Shown: piece by piece, positions 42,701 through 48,685 of the stretch
Layout of the letters: every line of letters starts with the position of its first letter
How positions within the stretch are numbered: position 1 is the stretch's first letter
DNA from: Candidatus Altimarinota bacterium
GTDB taxonomy: Bacteria; Patescibacteriota; Gracilibacteria; UBA4473
Assembly: GCA_021734395.1 (NCBI GenBank)
Contig: JAIPJB010000003.1
Coordinates: 140,066-204,065, forward strand
DNA: 64,000 nt
Direction: 5' to 3'
Translations under genes and position numbers: made by a program
The notes under the pieces: generated by a model
Databases searched by the model: none
Seen by the model: only the letters and a program-made list of their open reading frames with translations
Told to the model about the DNA's origin: nothing

Positions 42701-42840
42701 CTATCAAATACGGCAACTTGACTGCCACACTCGTTGAAGCCCTCAAGGAACAGCAAGCACAACACGAAGCCCAAGAAGAAAAAATTCAATCTCTAGAATC
42801 ACAAATACAAGAACTCCGTACTCTTTTGAATGCTCAGTAA
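36757..42840 (+). CDS. Giant modular surface fibre with C-terminal S74 chaperone
   Basis: 2027 residues. A signal peptide (about 1-30, ending NTAFAT) leads into a short shared N-domain, then 22 copies of a core GNVGIGTTSP followed by a KLDV-like strand, separated by variable blocks of about 20-110 residues. This is the repetitive beta architecture of phage tail fibres and bacterial surface fibres. Residues about 1920-2027 form a Peptidase S74 intramolecular chaperone (SSDRTLKKDIQPLDNAL, IGFIAQDVEKVLPEIV), which trimerises the fibre and usually cuts itself off, followed by a coiled coil. The variable blocks are AT-richer and use AGA/AGG codons more than neighbouring genes. Likely role: attachment to a host cell or surface. 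No phage structural genes are nearby. Confidence 0.9.
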   Translation: MNRPSFSPRVKKYLACGALMALLCNTAFATVYDVTSVSDKTAGGNLTISDFNSIINTIKSFFRDDVTGNVGIGTTSPTSPLQIKATDDSLSTPVINFEAYGNSNAQGYISQAAGGIIGIHGNNYIQFSTGPTTGNDWTDRMIITNAGNVGIGTTSPGAKLHVVGDFIADNGYAITKLQRGDGADGETRWYLLAEINKTSSYQTLQFDLVNGNNFGPADNGQETIHFNITKWRDSASPIISHWRDQSSNLVSYPSEVYVTDEADGYLRVYTKTARYGDATLIVHGYTTLSDDIDLNVTEFAQGAMPTVINDNKIYDTSIDNPNHYFSLGSIHASGNIGIGIASPTEALDVAGNIASTGTICDGAGNCLDTLQDTGQWTASGSDIYYSAGNVGVGTTSPGALFHVSDGDGTAPVALTGTEMILQNNINTADRSRLALIGGTAGASSLDFGDSGVQARGYLFYSHVDDSLIIGTAAADRVKIDSSGNVGIGTTAPGYKLDVSGTGRFTQPVLVGTPTAAGHAATKSYVDSAASGGTLWAASGNNVYNTNSGNVGIGTTLPLEALHINGEVVMPLDNNFYFNAYYSSGAKYAANGYASAFYTAASDGSIRIRTAPENAGGAGAALTWTDRVTIGNTGNVGIGTTSPDTKLHLENSANEHIFKISRTDTGQSLSLQTSGGSFRLITAGTDKLTVDTGTLYVGTDYVTIGETIPQIMIPNNEYLGTYNAAGDDDIHIIGTNTNDDVVIGGESGWSGTVTTTGNVGIGTTSPGHKLDVNGNINYAGPLLTSPHINMAIRQSGSAGNMYFDVGTGGGHGNFIWRSSSSVTERMRIDSSGNVGIGTTAPGSKLVVKGATSDSSLAGLNVTNSGDTSLLFVRNDGKIGIGTTSPTGKLQVNSGASGQSIFRHDSGYGGITITGSAVSSGANLTFGNNFDTSFSEEYRIFLDGADDSLQFGYGGSPGAAVAGVTMSLESDGKVGIGTTSPGAKLEIQGENAITEANADIALKVVGGTGSRVGVGNYDPAGRGGDISLTGGKGGPGNAVAATGNGGNITINPGEPGELNGGFFNGSYGNVLLATNGGNVGIGITSPTEKLDVAGNVAATGTICDGAGNCLDTLQDTGQWTASGSDISYSDGNVAISGNVGIGTTTPGKKLDIQVGSTNGDGLVIRDENGNIRSDYTLSGAVGDRDGRIQLYDDAGNLNVFIHSDTDSYFNGGNVGIGTTSPSSTLDVAGNIEVGDSNYLRASTGDFARYGFTGTGTTLLGEANSDIRFDIDNNNNANTKVFDVTHNDGAKVLFRIQENGNVGIGTTGPSNKLHVKDTNAPVRVQTDANGGHASITYADESNTAKWGVGYQDSTGNLVFAESESLGSNPRITFETGGNVGIGITSPTEALDVAGNIASTGTICDGAGNCLDTLQDTGQWTASGSDISYSAGNVGIGTTSPAAKLDVSKNLVSGLHQSITDHQTALIQDGTLDSFLQIAATNAGSISTGIYLTNQEASDDGRHWVIQHKGTSANNRLSLGYDTTSATEENIAVNAAEHLVIATTGNVGIGTTSPTRPLHVNSAGGNIAAQFQSTDAGSTIEFTDGTGTTLFGINPANSDAAIMNSSGNPLLRIAPSAPTDSVYIKSDGNVGIGTTSPSTKLDVNGTVTATAFSGDGSGLTGISDVSLGSLAFDEDAGVVSWVDLPISATPTAGTVESYSAQIDGTDVLTVYGEADGSGGVQNSRVGIGTTAPSRTLDVKGIISADDSAGSEKMYLNPTTTGVDFVLKDASSALTNAIRLDSRTNADSYFNTGGNVGIGTTSPGSKLEVNGNTDISSGSLLISGSTAINSNKVAFLMGLESGGNVNVIDGSYIDIDGGVLKMSGTTLSDASRNLMAGTISSDAITVSSASNSSFTGGGNVGIGTTTPAEALDVSGNVQATEFLYSSDRTLKKDIQPLDNALEKVLQLEGVQFAWKVNDEVSIGFIAQDVEKVLPEIVETSSTTGLKSIKYGNLTATLVEALKEQQAQHEAQEEKIQSLESQIQELRTLLNAQ
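37757..37920 (+). repeat. Long fibre cassette, copy A
   Basis: Encodes IASPTEALDVAGN, then TICDGAGNCLDTLQDTGQW up to the next repeat core. A diverged copy of the cassettes at 39990 and 40888. Confidence 0.8.
39990..40142 (+). repeat. Long fibre cassette, copy B
   Basis: Bases 40044-40138 are identical to 40941-41035 of copy C (95 nt), a sign of recent duplication or gene conversion inside the fibre gene. Confidence 0.88.
40888..41040 (+). repeat. Long fibre cassette, copy C
   Basis: Identical to copy B over 95 nt at its 3' part, while its 5' part (GACGTGGCCGGAAATATCGC) matches copy A instead, so it looks like a recombinant of A and B. Confidence 0.88.
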
Positions 42841-42846
42841 TTTTTC

Positions 42847-44691
42847 ATGAAATTCTCCTCCAAGAAAGCATGGATTTTCCTCATCATTCTTCTCATGCTA
42901 CCACTTTTGGCATGGGGGATTAATACGATTGCTACTGGATTTAAAGCAACCCCCAGTACAGTTGTCGCTATTTCCCCTTCCCATAGTCCAAGTTCCTATA
43001 AAAAAATAGAAAACACAGGTTCTAAAACGTACTTTATCCCGACGAAAACGGCGAATGAATGGTCAGCATTTTTAGCTAATATGCCTGCTGACTTGCAAGG
43101 ATGTAATATCCAGTATCAGAATAGTTGCGGTGGGAGTGCCTGCGTTAATGCCGGTAGTTATGACTGTGTGGGCAGCTGTACCGGTACTTCCAATAAAACA
43201 GCTGGAACCGATACCGGTACCTGTCGAGAATGTGATGGTGCTGGAAGTGAGCAAGCTCCTGCTGACGATACTGCCTGTGGTACAGTTGACTGTGACGGAT
43301 TGGATAATACCTATGAATCCGGAAGCGATTCTGCAACTGGTACCAATTATTGTTATTTTGATAATTATAGTGATATTACGTCGAATCGCTGCGAAGGACT
43401 GGGAGATTGTAAAGATGCCAATACTGCTGATTGCGGTTCTGCCTCCACTTCCACGGTAGCCACGTGCGGTACCTGTCAGTATGTGAGTACTTGTGCGAGT
43501 GGATCGGGAAGCTGTAGTAATTATGCATCAGGTACTGATACCGGTACTTGTCGGGAATGTGATGGTGCCGGAGGCGAGCAGGCTCCTGCCGATGATACTG
43601 CCTGTGGTACTATAGATTGCGACGGAAATAATTATTACTACATTTCCGGAACGGCTTCTGCCACCAGTACAAACTATACCTACTACCGGGACTATGCAGA
43701 TTTGACATCCAGTCGTTGTGAAGGTCTCGGAAACTGTAAAGATGCTAACACTGGTGATTGTACATCCTATAGTAATAATTTAACCGCCAGCTGTGGGACG
43801 TGTGAGTATGCGTCCGGAGATAGTGGAGGGTGTAATGATTATAATTCATCAACTGTTTGTAGCAGTACAAGCTGTAATAGCAATAACTACTATTATGCTT
43901 CTGGTAGTGCTTCCGCCACAGGAACAAATTATATCTATTATCGAGATTATAATTCTGCCACCATATACTGTAATGGGGCAGGAAGCTGTAGTAATTATTC
44001 GTGCTCCAGTTATTCTGATTCTCTTCAAACCAGTTGTAGTACTTGTCAGTACGCATCCGGCGGGAGCTCGAGTTGTTATAATTATAATTCTTCTACCAGT
44101 TGCGGGACCGGCGACTGTGATTACCTGAATGATTACTATATTTCCGGCTCTGCTTCTCCGACAGGAACGAATTATGTGTACTATCGAGATTACCAAGACG
44201 CAACCCGATACTGTAACGGAAGTGGAAGTTGTGGAGGCACCTCTTGTACCAGCTATTCCGACAGCCTTCAAGCCAGCTGTGGTACCTGTGAATATGCTTC
44301 TGGAACTTATTGCGCTGCTTACACTTCCGGAACTTCGTGTGGATCAGGCTATGAATGTGATGGAAATGGAAATTGTGTAGCCGCAAGTCCTTGTGCCGGA
44401 CAATCAAATGGAACTTCTTGTGGAACAAATAAAGCCTGTCTCAATGAAGTCTGTAAGCCTACTTATGGTTGTGGATCTTATTCCAGCTATCCATCTCAGG
44501 CCTGTTACAATAATGTAAGTGGATCATGGGAAGGTGCAGCATATGAATATCCTCGATATTTAGATACCAATGAATGTGAATGGTGTGGAGCTCGATCAAG
44601 CCAAGTAAATCTTTGTTGTGTTTATGATCCATCAGATCCTGCACCAGATTGTCCATTCTATGAATATACTTGTGATGGAATCGTACCTTAA
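42847..44691 (+). CDS. Secreted Cys-rich repeat protein
   Basis: 614 residues. One N-terminal hydrophobic helix (about 8-28) acts as signal or anchor. The rest is low in Lys and very rich in Cys, Ser, Tyr, Asn, Gly and Thr, with about four repeats of a unit like SGSASATGTNYxYYRDY followed by CEGLG or CNGAGSC and CGTCxYASG. Evenly spaced cysteines suggest a disulfide-stabilised stalk. I know no named family. It starts 6 bp after the fibre gene and shares motifs such as CDGAG with it, so the two probably form one surface structure. In-frame stops TAA-AAA-TAG end the gene, but the frame then stays open for 33 more codons of the same Cys-rich character. Confidence 0.78.
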   Translation: MKFSSKKAWIFLIILLMLPLLAWGINTIATGFKATPSTVVAISPSHSPSSYKKIENTGSKTYFIPTKTANEWSAFLANMPADLQGCNIQYQNSCGGSACVNAGSYDCVGSCTGTSNKTAGTDTGTCRECDGAGSEQAPADDTACGTVDCDGLDNTYESGSDSATGTNYCYFDNYSDITSNRCEGLGDCKDANTADCGSASTSTVATCGTCQYVSTCASGSGSCSNYASGTDTGTCRECDGAGGEQAPADDTACGTIDCDGNNYYYISGTASATSTNYTYYRDYADLTSSRCEGLGNCKDANTGDCTSYSNNLTASCGTCEYASGDSGGCNDYNSSTVCSSTSCNSNNYYYASGSASATGTNYIYYRDYNSATIYCNGAGSCSNYSCSSYSDSLQTSCSTCQYASGGSSSCYNYNSSTSCGTGDCDYLNDYYISGSASPTGTNYVYYRDYQDATRYCNGSGSCGGTSCTSYSDSLQASCGTCEYASGTYCAAYTSGTSCGSGYECDGNGNCVAASPCAGQSNGTSCGTNKACLNEVCKPTYGCGSYSSYPSQACYNNVSGSWEGAAYEYPRYLDTNECEWCGARSSQVNLCCVYDPSDPAPDCPFYEYTCDGIVP

Positions 44692-44697
44692 AAATAG

Positions 44698-44799
44698 ATT
44701 CTTCATTCCTCTTTGATCGAAACCAACGGATGGTGTTATAACAATCGGGATTGTGTTTCCGGATATTCCTGTTCTAGAAATCAGTGTGTTCCCAGCTAA
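44698..44799 (+). pseudogene. Detached Cys-rich tail in frame with the preceding gene
   Basis: After the TAA (44689) and TAG (44695), the same frame runs 33 codons to TAA at 44797 and encodes ETNGWCYNNRDCVSGYSCS and a CVPS end, clearly like the Cys-rich protein upstream. No good start codon is present apart from a TTG at 44713. It is either a lost C-terminus after stop mutations or a readthrough extension. Confidence 0.55.
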
Positions 44800-44838
44800 A
44801 TATTGACAATCTCTTCAAAGAAGAAAAGATAGGGTCGA

Positions 44839-45819
44839 ATGGCGAAACAATCTTTTGCACGAAAATCCTTAGGACAAAATTTTCTGCATTCCTCTCAAAT
44901 TCGGGACAAAATCCTTAAAGCGGCGGGGAATATACAAGGAAAAAATATTCTCGAAATCGGTCCAGGACTTGGGTTTCTGACGACAAAATTAATTTCTGAA
45001 GGAGCCAATATTACAGCGGTAGAGCTTGATTCACGTGCGGTGGATATCTTGCAACGGGACTTTGAACAGAAAAAAAACTTTCGTCTGATCCATGGTGATA
45101 TTTTGGATCAAGATTTAGACACTCTCTTCCCTCCCCCTTTGAAAAAGGGGGAAAGTCCGGCAAACGCGGGACAGGGGGATTTTTTTTCCAAAAATGGATT
45201 CGAATCCAAAGAAAAAGATCCGAATCCAAATACAAATTTCTATGCCATCATTGCCAATATCCCCTACAACATCACCGCTCCTCTGCTGCGAAAAATTCTG
45301 GAAAAAACAAAGCAGAAGCCTGACTTTTGCATTCTCATGGTACAAAAGGAAGTCGCCGAGAAGCTTGTTTCCGCGAAAGTGGGAAACCGCTCTTCTTCTT
45401 TTGCGAAGAGAGAGGGCGAGGGAGATTTAAATCCCCCTTTCCATTCCCCCTTTTCTAAAGGGGGAGACCATTTCAAACGCTCGATTCTTTCTATTTCCGT
45501 CGAAGTCTTTGCCGAATGCAAAATTCTTTTCCCTGTCCCCCGAGGAAATTTTTTCCCGGTTCCTAGAGTGGATTCCGCAGTAATCCGGCTGGATATTCGG
45601 GAGAAGCCACTGGTCAGGAAATCATTGCTTCGAGAATTTTTTATTGTGGTCAATGCTGGATTTCGCCAAAAAAGAAAAATGCTCAGTAACAGTCTGGCTA
45701 AATCTCTGGGCATCGAGCCAGAAAAAATCTTAGGGGATATTGATCCCAATCGCCGCGCAGAAACCCTTACCATTGAGGAGTGGATACAGGTTGCTGAAAA
45801 TTTCAAAAAAACGAAATGA
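44839..45819 (+). CDS. rsmA: 16S rRNA dimethyladenosine transferase with two in-frame repeat insertions
   Basis: Dimethylates the two adjacent adenosines in the 16S 3' hairpin (A1518/A1519 in E. coli). 326 residues against about 265-280 for the family. The core is intact: QNFLHSSQI, SAM motif LEIGPGLGFLT (37-47), the catalytic NIPYN (140-144) and VDSAVIRL. Two segments are foreign. Residues about 97-132 (FPPPLKKGESPANAGQG onward) and about 181-213 (up to NPPFHSPFSKGGD) are translations of G-rich repeats inserted in frame; the second replaces the usual short loop before the C-terminal domain. TTGACA at 44803 lies upstream. It is probably functional, since the active-site parts and the frame are kept. 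Confidence 0.92.
   Translation: MAKQSFARKSLGQNFLHSSQIRDKILKAAGNIQGKNILEIGPGLGFLTTKLISEGANITAVELDSRAVDILQRDFEQKKNFRLIHGDILDQDLDTLFPPPLKKGESPANAGQGDFFSKNGFESKEKDPNPNTNFYAIIANIPYNITAPLLRKILEKTKQKPDFCILMVQKEVAEKLVSAKVGNRSSSFAKREGEGDLNPPFHSPFSKGGDHFKRSILSISVEVFAECKILFPVPRGNFFPVPRVDSAVIRLDIREKPLVRKSLLREFFIVVNAGFRQKRKMLSNSLAKSLGIEPEKILGDIDPNRRAETLTIEEWIQVAENFKKTK
45129..45183 (+). repeat. G-rich element inserted in rsmA (first)
   Basis: CCTCCCCCTTTGAAAAAGGGG and onward, ending GGGACAGGGGGATTT. Read in frame as PPPLKKGES...GQGDF. Confidence 0.8.
45196..45228. repeat. GGATTCGAATCC repeat fragments in rsmA
   Basis: A perfect 12-bp palindrome GGATTCGAATCC plus a partial second unit, related to inverted repeats at 45879 and 62288. 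It forms part of the first rsmA insertion. Confidence 0.55.
45390..45467. repeat. Empty composite G-rich element inserted in rsmA (second)
   Basis: A left-type half ending GAGGGAGATTTAAA is joined directly at TTTAAA to a right-type half TTTAAATCCCCCTTT...CTAAAGGGGGAG. This is the DUF559 cassette structure without the gene. Confidence 0.8.
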
Positions 45820-45836
45820 TTTTCATACCCCACCTC

Positions 45837-45876
45837 GCCTCCCCTGCTAGGAATAGTTCTCCCCTTTAGGGGGTAT
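45837..45876. repeat. G-rich element fragment
   Basis: CGCCTCCCCTGCTAGG...CTCCCCTTTAGGGGG, intergenic after rsmA. Confidence 0.55.
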
Positions 45877-45878
45877 TC

Positions 45879-45915
45879 GGGATTCGAACCCTGAAATATT
45901 TTGGGTTCGAATCCT
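45879..45915. repeat. GGATTCGAACCC inverted repeat
   Basis: GGGATTCGAACCC (45879-45891) and GGGTTCGAATCC (45903-45914) around an 11-nt loop; same design as 62288-62324. Confidence 0.7.
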
Positions 45916-45928
45916 TTCATTGAAGTGG

Positions 45929-45974
45929 TATTCCCTCCCTCTTTCGCAAAGAGGGAGTTGGAGGGAGATTTAAA
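45929..45974 (+). repeat. G-rich element, left end of DUF559 cassette
   Basis: 43 bp identical to 36367-36409, then AAA completing the TTTAAA junction. Confidence 0.85.
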
Positions 45975-45980
45975 GCACGC

Positions 45981-45986
45981 TACAAT
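45981..45986 (+). promoter_or_regulatory. -10 box of the DUF559 gene, leaderless
   Basis: TACAAT nine bases before the ATG, just inside the left repeat; the promoter travels with the cassette. Confidence 0.5.
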
Positions 45987-45995
45987 AAAATTAGA

Positions 45996-46367
45996 ATGCT
46001 CCAATACAACAAAAATCTAAAAAAGAATGCTCAAAGGTTAAGAAAAAATGCCACAGAAACCGAAATCCTATTTTGGTCTCAAATTCGGAAAAAACAGATA
46101 CTCGGTTTCCAGTTTTACAGACAAAAACCAATCGGCTCTTATATTGTTGATTTTTTTTGCCCCTCTGCAAAATTAGTTATTGAAATTGATGGAAGTCAGC
46201 ATTTTGAAAAAAGAAATGAAGAACAGGATAAAAAAAGAGATATGTATCTAGAATCACTCGGACTTAAGGTTTTACGCTTTAACAATCTTGATATCTGTCA
46301 GAATATAGACGGAGCAGTACAAGTAGTTTACAATTTCTTAAAAAAGATAAGATCTTTATCATCTTAA
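45996..46367 (+). CDS. DUF559 endonuclease-domain protein
   Basis: 123 residues with one DUF559 domain, a PD-(D/E)XK-type fold related to very-short-patch repair endonucleases. Conserved parts are ATETEILFWSQIRKKQILGFQFYRQKPIG, the catalytic core YIVDFFCPSAKLVIEIDGSQH (Asp about 49; Glu-x-Asp about 64-66) and the C-terminal LGLKVLRFNNLDI. There is no DNA methylase beside it, unlike a Vsr system. It is the only gene between two G-rich repeat halves and carries its own -10 box. Its nuclease may act on, or help spread, these repeats, which is a hypothesis. Confidence 0.9.
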   Translation: MLQYNKNLKKNAQRLRKNATETEILFWSQIRKKQILGFQFYRQKPIGSYIVDFFCPSAKLVIEIDGSQHFEKRNEEQDKKRDMYLESLGLKVLRFNNLDICQNIDGAVQVVYNFLKKIRSLSS

Positions 46368-46407
46368 ATCCCCCTTTCATTCCCCCTTTTACTAAGGGGG
46401 AGGAGGA
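46364..46407 (+). repeat. G-rich element, right end of DUF559 cassette
   Basis: TTAAATCCCCCTTTCATTCC and onward, ending ACTAAGGGGGAGGAGGA; nearly identical to the right half inside rsmA. It lies 11 bp before the next gene. Confidence 0.82.
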
Positions 46408-46552
46408 CATCTTTCCTATGCATCAACTTCCAAAAAAATTTGTCCAGCGTATCCAAGAAATTCTGCCTCAGAAAGAATGGGATACTTTTTTTGAAGCCGC
46501 GACTGAGCCTCTCCCCAAAACGATTCGCCTAGATCTAAAATCTCTTGCACCC

Positions 46553-46586
46553 GAAATTAAAAATTCAAGATTAAAGATTGAAGATT
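46553..46586 (+). repeat. ATTGAAGATT AT-rich repeat, copy C, inside methyltransferase gene
   Basis: GAAATTAAAAATTCAAGATT then AAAGATTGAAGATT. It encodes EIKNSRLKIED in the upstream frame and causes the frameshift. Confidence 0.75.
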
Positions 46587-46940
46587 CCTCCTTCTTGGCA
46601 CCTCTCTCCCACCGCGATTTCCGAAGCTTTTTTTATTGAACGGGACAATCAAAATAAAATTCCTCTGGGAAAAACACTTCCCCACTTTACAGGCCAGATC
46701 TACGTGCAGTCCCTCAGCTCAATGCTGCCAGTGATAGCACTCGATCCTCAGCCGGAAGAAAAAATATTAGATCTTGCTGCCGCCCCAGGGAGCAAAACGA
46801 CTTTCTTGAGTCAGCAAATGCAGAATACCGGTGTTATAGTTGCTAATGAGCCAAGCTCTTCTCGTTCAGCCAAACTCGCCGCCAATCTGGATCGAATGGG
46901 TGCTATGAATGCCGTGATAACACAATATGACGGATCTTTA

Positions 46941-46961
46941 TTGAACAAATTTTTTGTTCAA
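46941..46961. repeat. 21-bp dispersed palindrome, copy 9
   Basis: Perfect arms TTGAACAAA/TTTGTTCAA with a TTT centre, encoding LNKFFVQ in the methyltransferase. Confidence 0.9.
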
Positions 46962-47878
46962 GAATTCGATCACATTCTTCTCGATGCTCCCTGCAGTAGC
47001 GAAGGATACGGGCGCAAGCAGTCTGATTTCTTTCAGAAAATGTGGTCCGAGAAAAAAATATTCCAGGCCGCAAAACTCCAAAAAAAACTTATTTTGTCCG
47101 CCTTTCAGATGCTGCGCCCAGGAGGGACACTCCTCTACTCTACCTGCACGTCTGCCCCAGAAGAAAATGAAGCTGTTGTTCAGTTTTTGCGAGATCATTA
47201 TCCTGATGCCGTTCAAGTCGTCCCCATGCAACTGGGGAACATTCCAACCTCCAAGGGGCTTTCCTCCTTTCGGGGAGAATCTTTCCACGATTCTATCGCT
47301 CAAAATGCTCTGCGTATCTGGCCGCAGAAAAAAACACAAATCTGGAATTCGGAAATCTTTTTTCTCGCGAAAATACAGAAAAAGACTTCTCTTTCCCTTT
47401 CTTCTCCAGCAAAAATCCCGCCTTCAGGGGCATTCCGCATTCTCGGAAAAAATCAAACAGCAGAAATTCTGACCCGCTGGAAAAAAACTTTTGGCATAGA
47501 GAAAGAATATTTTCAGAACCTCGTTTTCCTGGAAAAAAACAAAGCTTATTTTCTTACATCCCGTTCTGCAGCCTCTTTTGCTCTTCGAAATCCTCACCGT
47601 CGATGCGGACTTCCGGTACTCGATAAACACGGAAATATCACCTCTGCTTTTGCCCTTCACTTTGGAAAATATGCCACCCAAAATGTCAGAAATCTCTCCC
47701 CAGAAGAAAAAGATCGCTGGCTAGAAGGATATGATGTTCCTCTGGGGAAAACAGATATTCTTTCAGAAGAAATATTGGTGCAATACGAAGGCTTTTGCCT
47801 CGGACACGGAAAAATACACAACCATATGCTCAAAAACAAACTCGACAGATCGCTCGTCTTCTGAAAAAATAACTCCCG

Positions 47879-48211
47879 ATGAAACAAACAGAAAATTCCA
47901 CCCATCATTTTTTCGCCTCGGTCGGACAAGGTCTGCGATTATTTTTTATTGGCATTGGATATTTTATTGGTCATACCGTAAAATTCCTCTGGTTCTTGAT
48001 TCAAAAAAGCCTTCGTTTTTTCTTTTATCTATGGGCTTTTGCGCTCGCAACCGCGCTCACCTTGGCATTGATTTTTTTCTTGGTTTCTCAGGGAGTTCAC
48101 CTGCTGGATGATACGAATATCATGAGAACCGCTCTCGAAAAATCAGACCCCTTGATCAATATCCTGTGGCAGAAAACTATGAATACTATGTTTTCCATCC
48201 CTCCGCAATAA
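47879..48211 (+). CDS. Small membrane protein, unknown function
   Basis: 110 residues. Two or three hydrophobic helices (about 19-45 and 50-73) rich in Phe and Trp, followed by a soluble C-terminal 35 residues (GVHLLDDTNIMRTALEKSD onward). No recognisable family. It starts 15 bp after the methyltransferase and ends 47 bp before the first Arg-rich secreted protein gene, all on the same strand, so it may belong to a surface-related transcript. Confidence 0.6.
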   Translation: MKQTENSTHHFFASVGQGLRLFFIGIGYFIGHTVKFLWFLIQKSLRFFFYLWAFALATALTLALIFFLVSQGVHLLDDTNIMRTALEKSDPLINILWQKTMNTMFSIPPQ

Positions 48212-48257
48212 AAAGATTTTGACAAAAGGACCGAAAAGTTGTTCACTTTTTTTGTCC

Positions 48258-48617
48258 ATGAATCGAATTATTATCGGACTCATCTTGGGACTTTCTCTTG
48301 GTACGGGGGTATCCTTTGCACAAGCTGAAAATATTTCTATTGATCGGGAGCTGATGCCTATCCAAAGAGCCGAACATGCCCGAGCCAGACGATCAGTTGA
48401 TTTTGGTGTTTCGGCTTTTCGTTCTTCCCGCAGAAAACCCTATCTTTCCCGAGATGAACGCGAATTTCGTCGCAACAACCTTTCTGAACGTCGGAGGACA
48501 ACCCCTCGATATGGACAGCACTATAAAAGCCTTCGACGGCAAGATCGTTCTACTCGAGAAGAACGAGGAAACCTCCTCCAGCAACAATATCGATTTATTC
48601 GGCCGAGCAGCCGATAA
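48258..48617 (+). CDS. Arg-rich secreted protein, first of a tandem pair
   Basis: 119 residues from the ATG at 48258, which begins a signal peptide (MNRIIIGLILGLSLGTGVSF, cleavage after AQA). The upstream frame extension carries no signal. The mature protein is about one quarter Arg, with VDFGVSAFRSSRRKPYLSRDE in its first half, Ser and Gln common and no cysteines; it is probably disordered and very basic. A similar protein follows (FGVRAFRFRG), so this looks like a tandem duplication that has diverged. A basic exported protein could bind DNA, lipid or acidic surface polymers, which is inference. Confidence 0.65.
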   Translation: MNRIIIGLILGLSLGTGVSFAQAENISIDRELMPIQRAEHARARRSVDFGVSAFRSSRRKPYLSRDEREFRRNNLSERRRTTPRYGQHYKSLRRQDRSTREERGNLLQQQYRFIRPSSR

Positions 48618-48685
48618 AAAAATTTTGACTCTTTGCTTCCTTTTATCATAGGATGAGGAATGTTCGTAGTTCCTATTTTTTTCGC

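Larger units (their letters stand above)
45929..46407. mobile_element. DUF559 nuclease cassette bounded by G-rich repeats
   Basis: Left-type element (45929-45974, ending GGGAGATTTAAA), then a DUF559 gene with its own -10 box, then a right-type element (46364-46407, starting TTAAATCCCCC). Joining the two ends at TTTAAA gives exactly the empty composite found in rsmA at 45390-45467. Filled and empty forms of one element lie within 500 bp of each other. Confidence 0.7.
46418..47864 (+). pseudogene. RsmF/RsmB-like rRNA m5C methyltransferase, frameshifted by a repeat
   Basis: Two frames make one gene. 46418-46639 encodes the N-terminus (MHQLPKKFVQRIQEILPQKE, ending LDLKSLAPE) and 46578-47864 the rest. 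The catalytic part is complete: LDLAAAPGSKTTFL (SAM motif), LLDAPCSSEGYGRKQSD and LLYSTCTSAPEENEAVV with both key cysteines, plus the C-terminal domain of the RsmF type. The break coincides with an ATTGAAGATT repeat (46553-46586), which puts in a TAA in the downstream frame and shifts it by one. Either the gene is broken, or the ribosome restarts at TTG 46578. A 21-bp palindrome encodes LNKFFVQ at 46941. Confidence 0.8.

Noticed and set aside
36757..42840. CRISPR-like array, because short conserved DNA units alternate with variable spacers
   Set aside because: The units are translated as a GNVGIGTTSP repeat in one long open frame, the spacing is irregular, and no cas genes are present.
43130..44428. 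Several antisense or shifted frames of 100-140 residues across the Cys-rich repeat gene
   Set aside because: They are His/Tyr- or Ile-rich shadows of the repeated codons of the real gene.
36757..44691. Diversity-generating retroelement, given a variable fibre and an Avd-like fold protein elsewhere in the window
   Set aside because: There is no reverse transcriptase or template repeat, and the four-helix bundle gene is 32 kb away.
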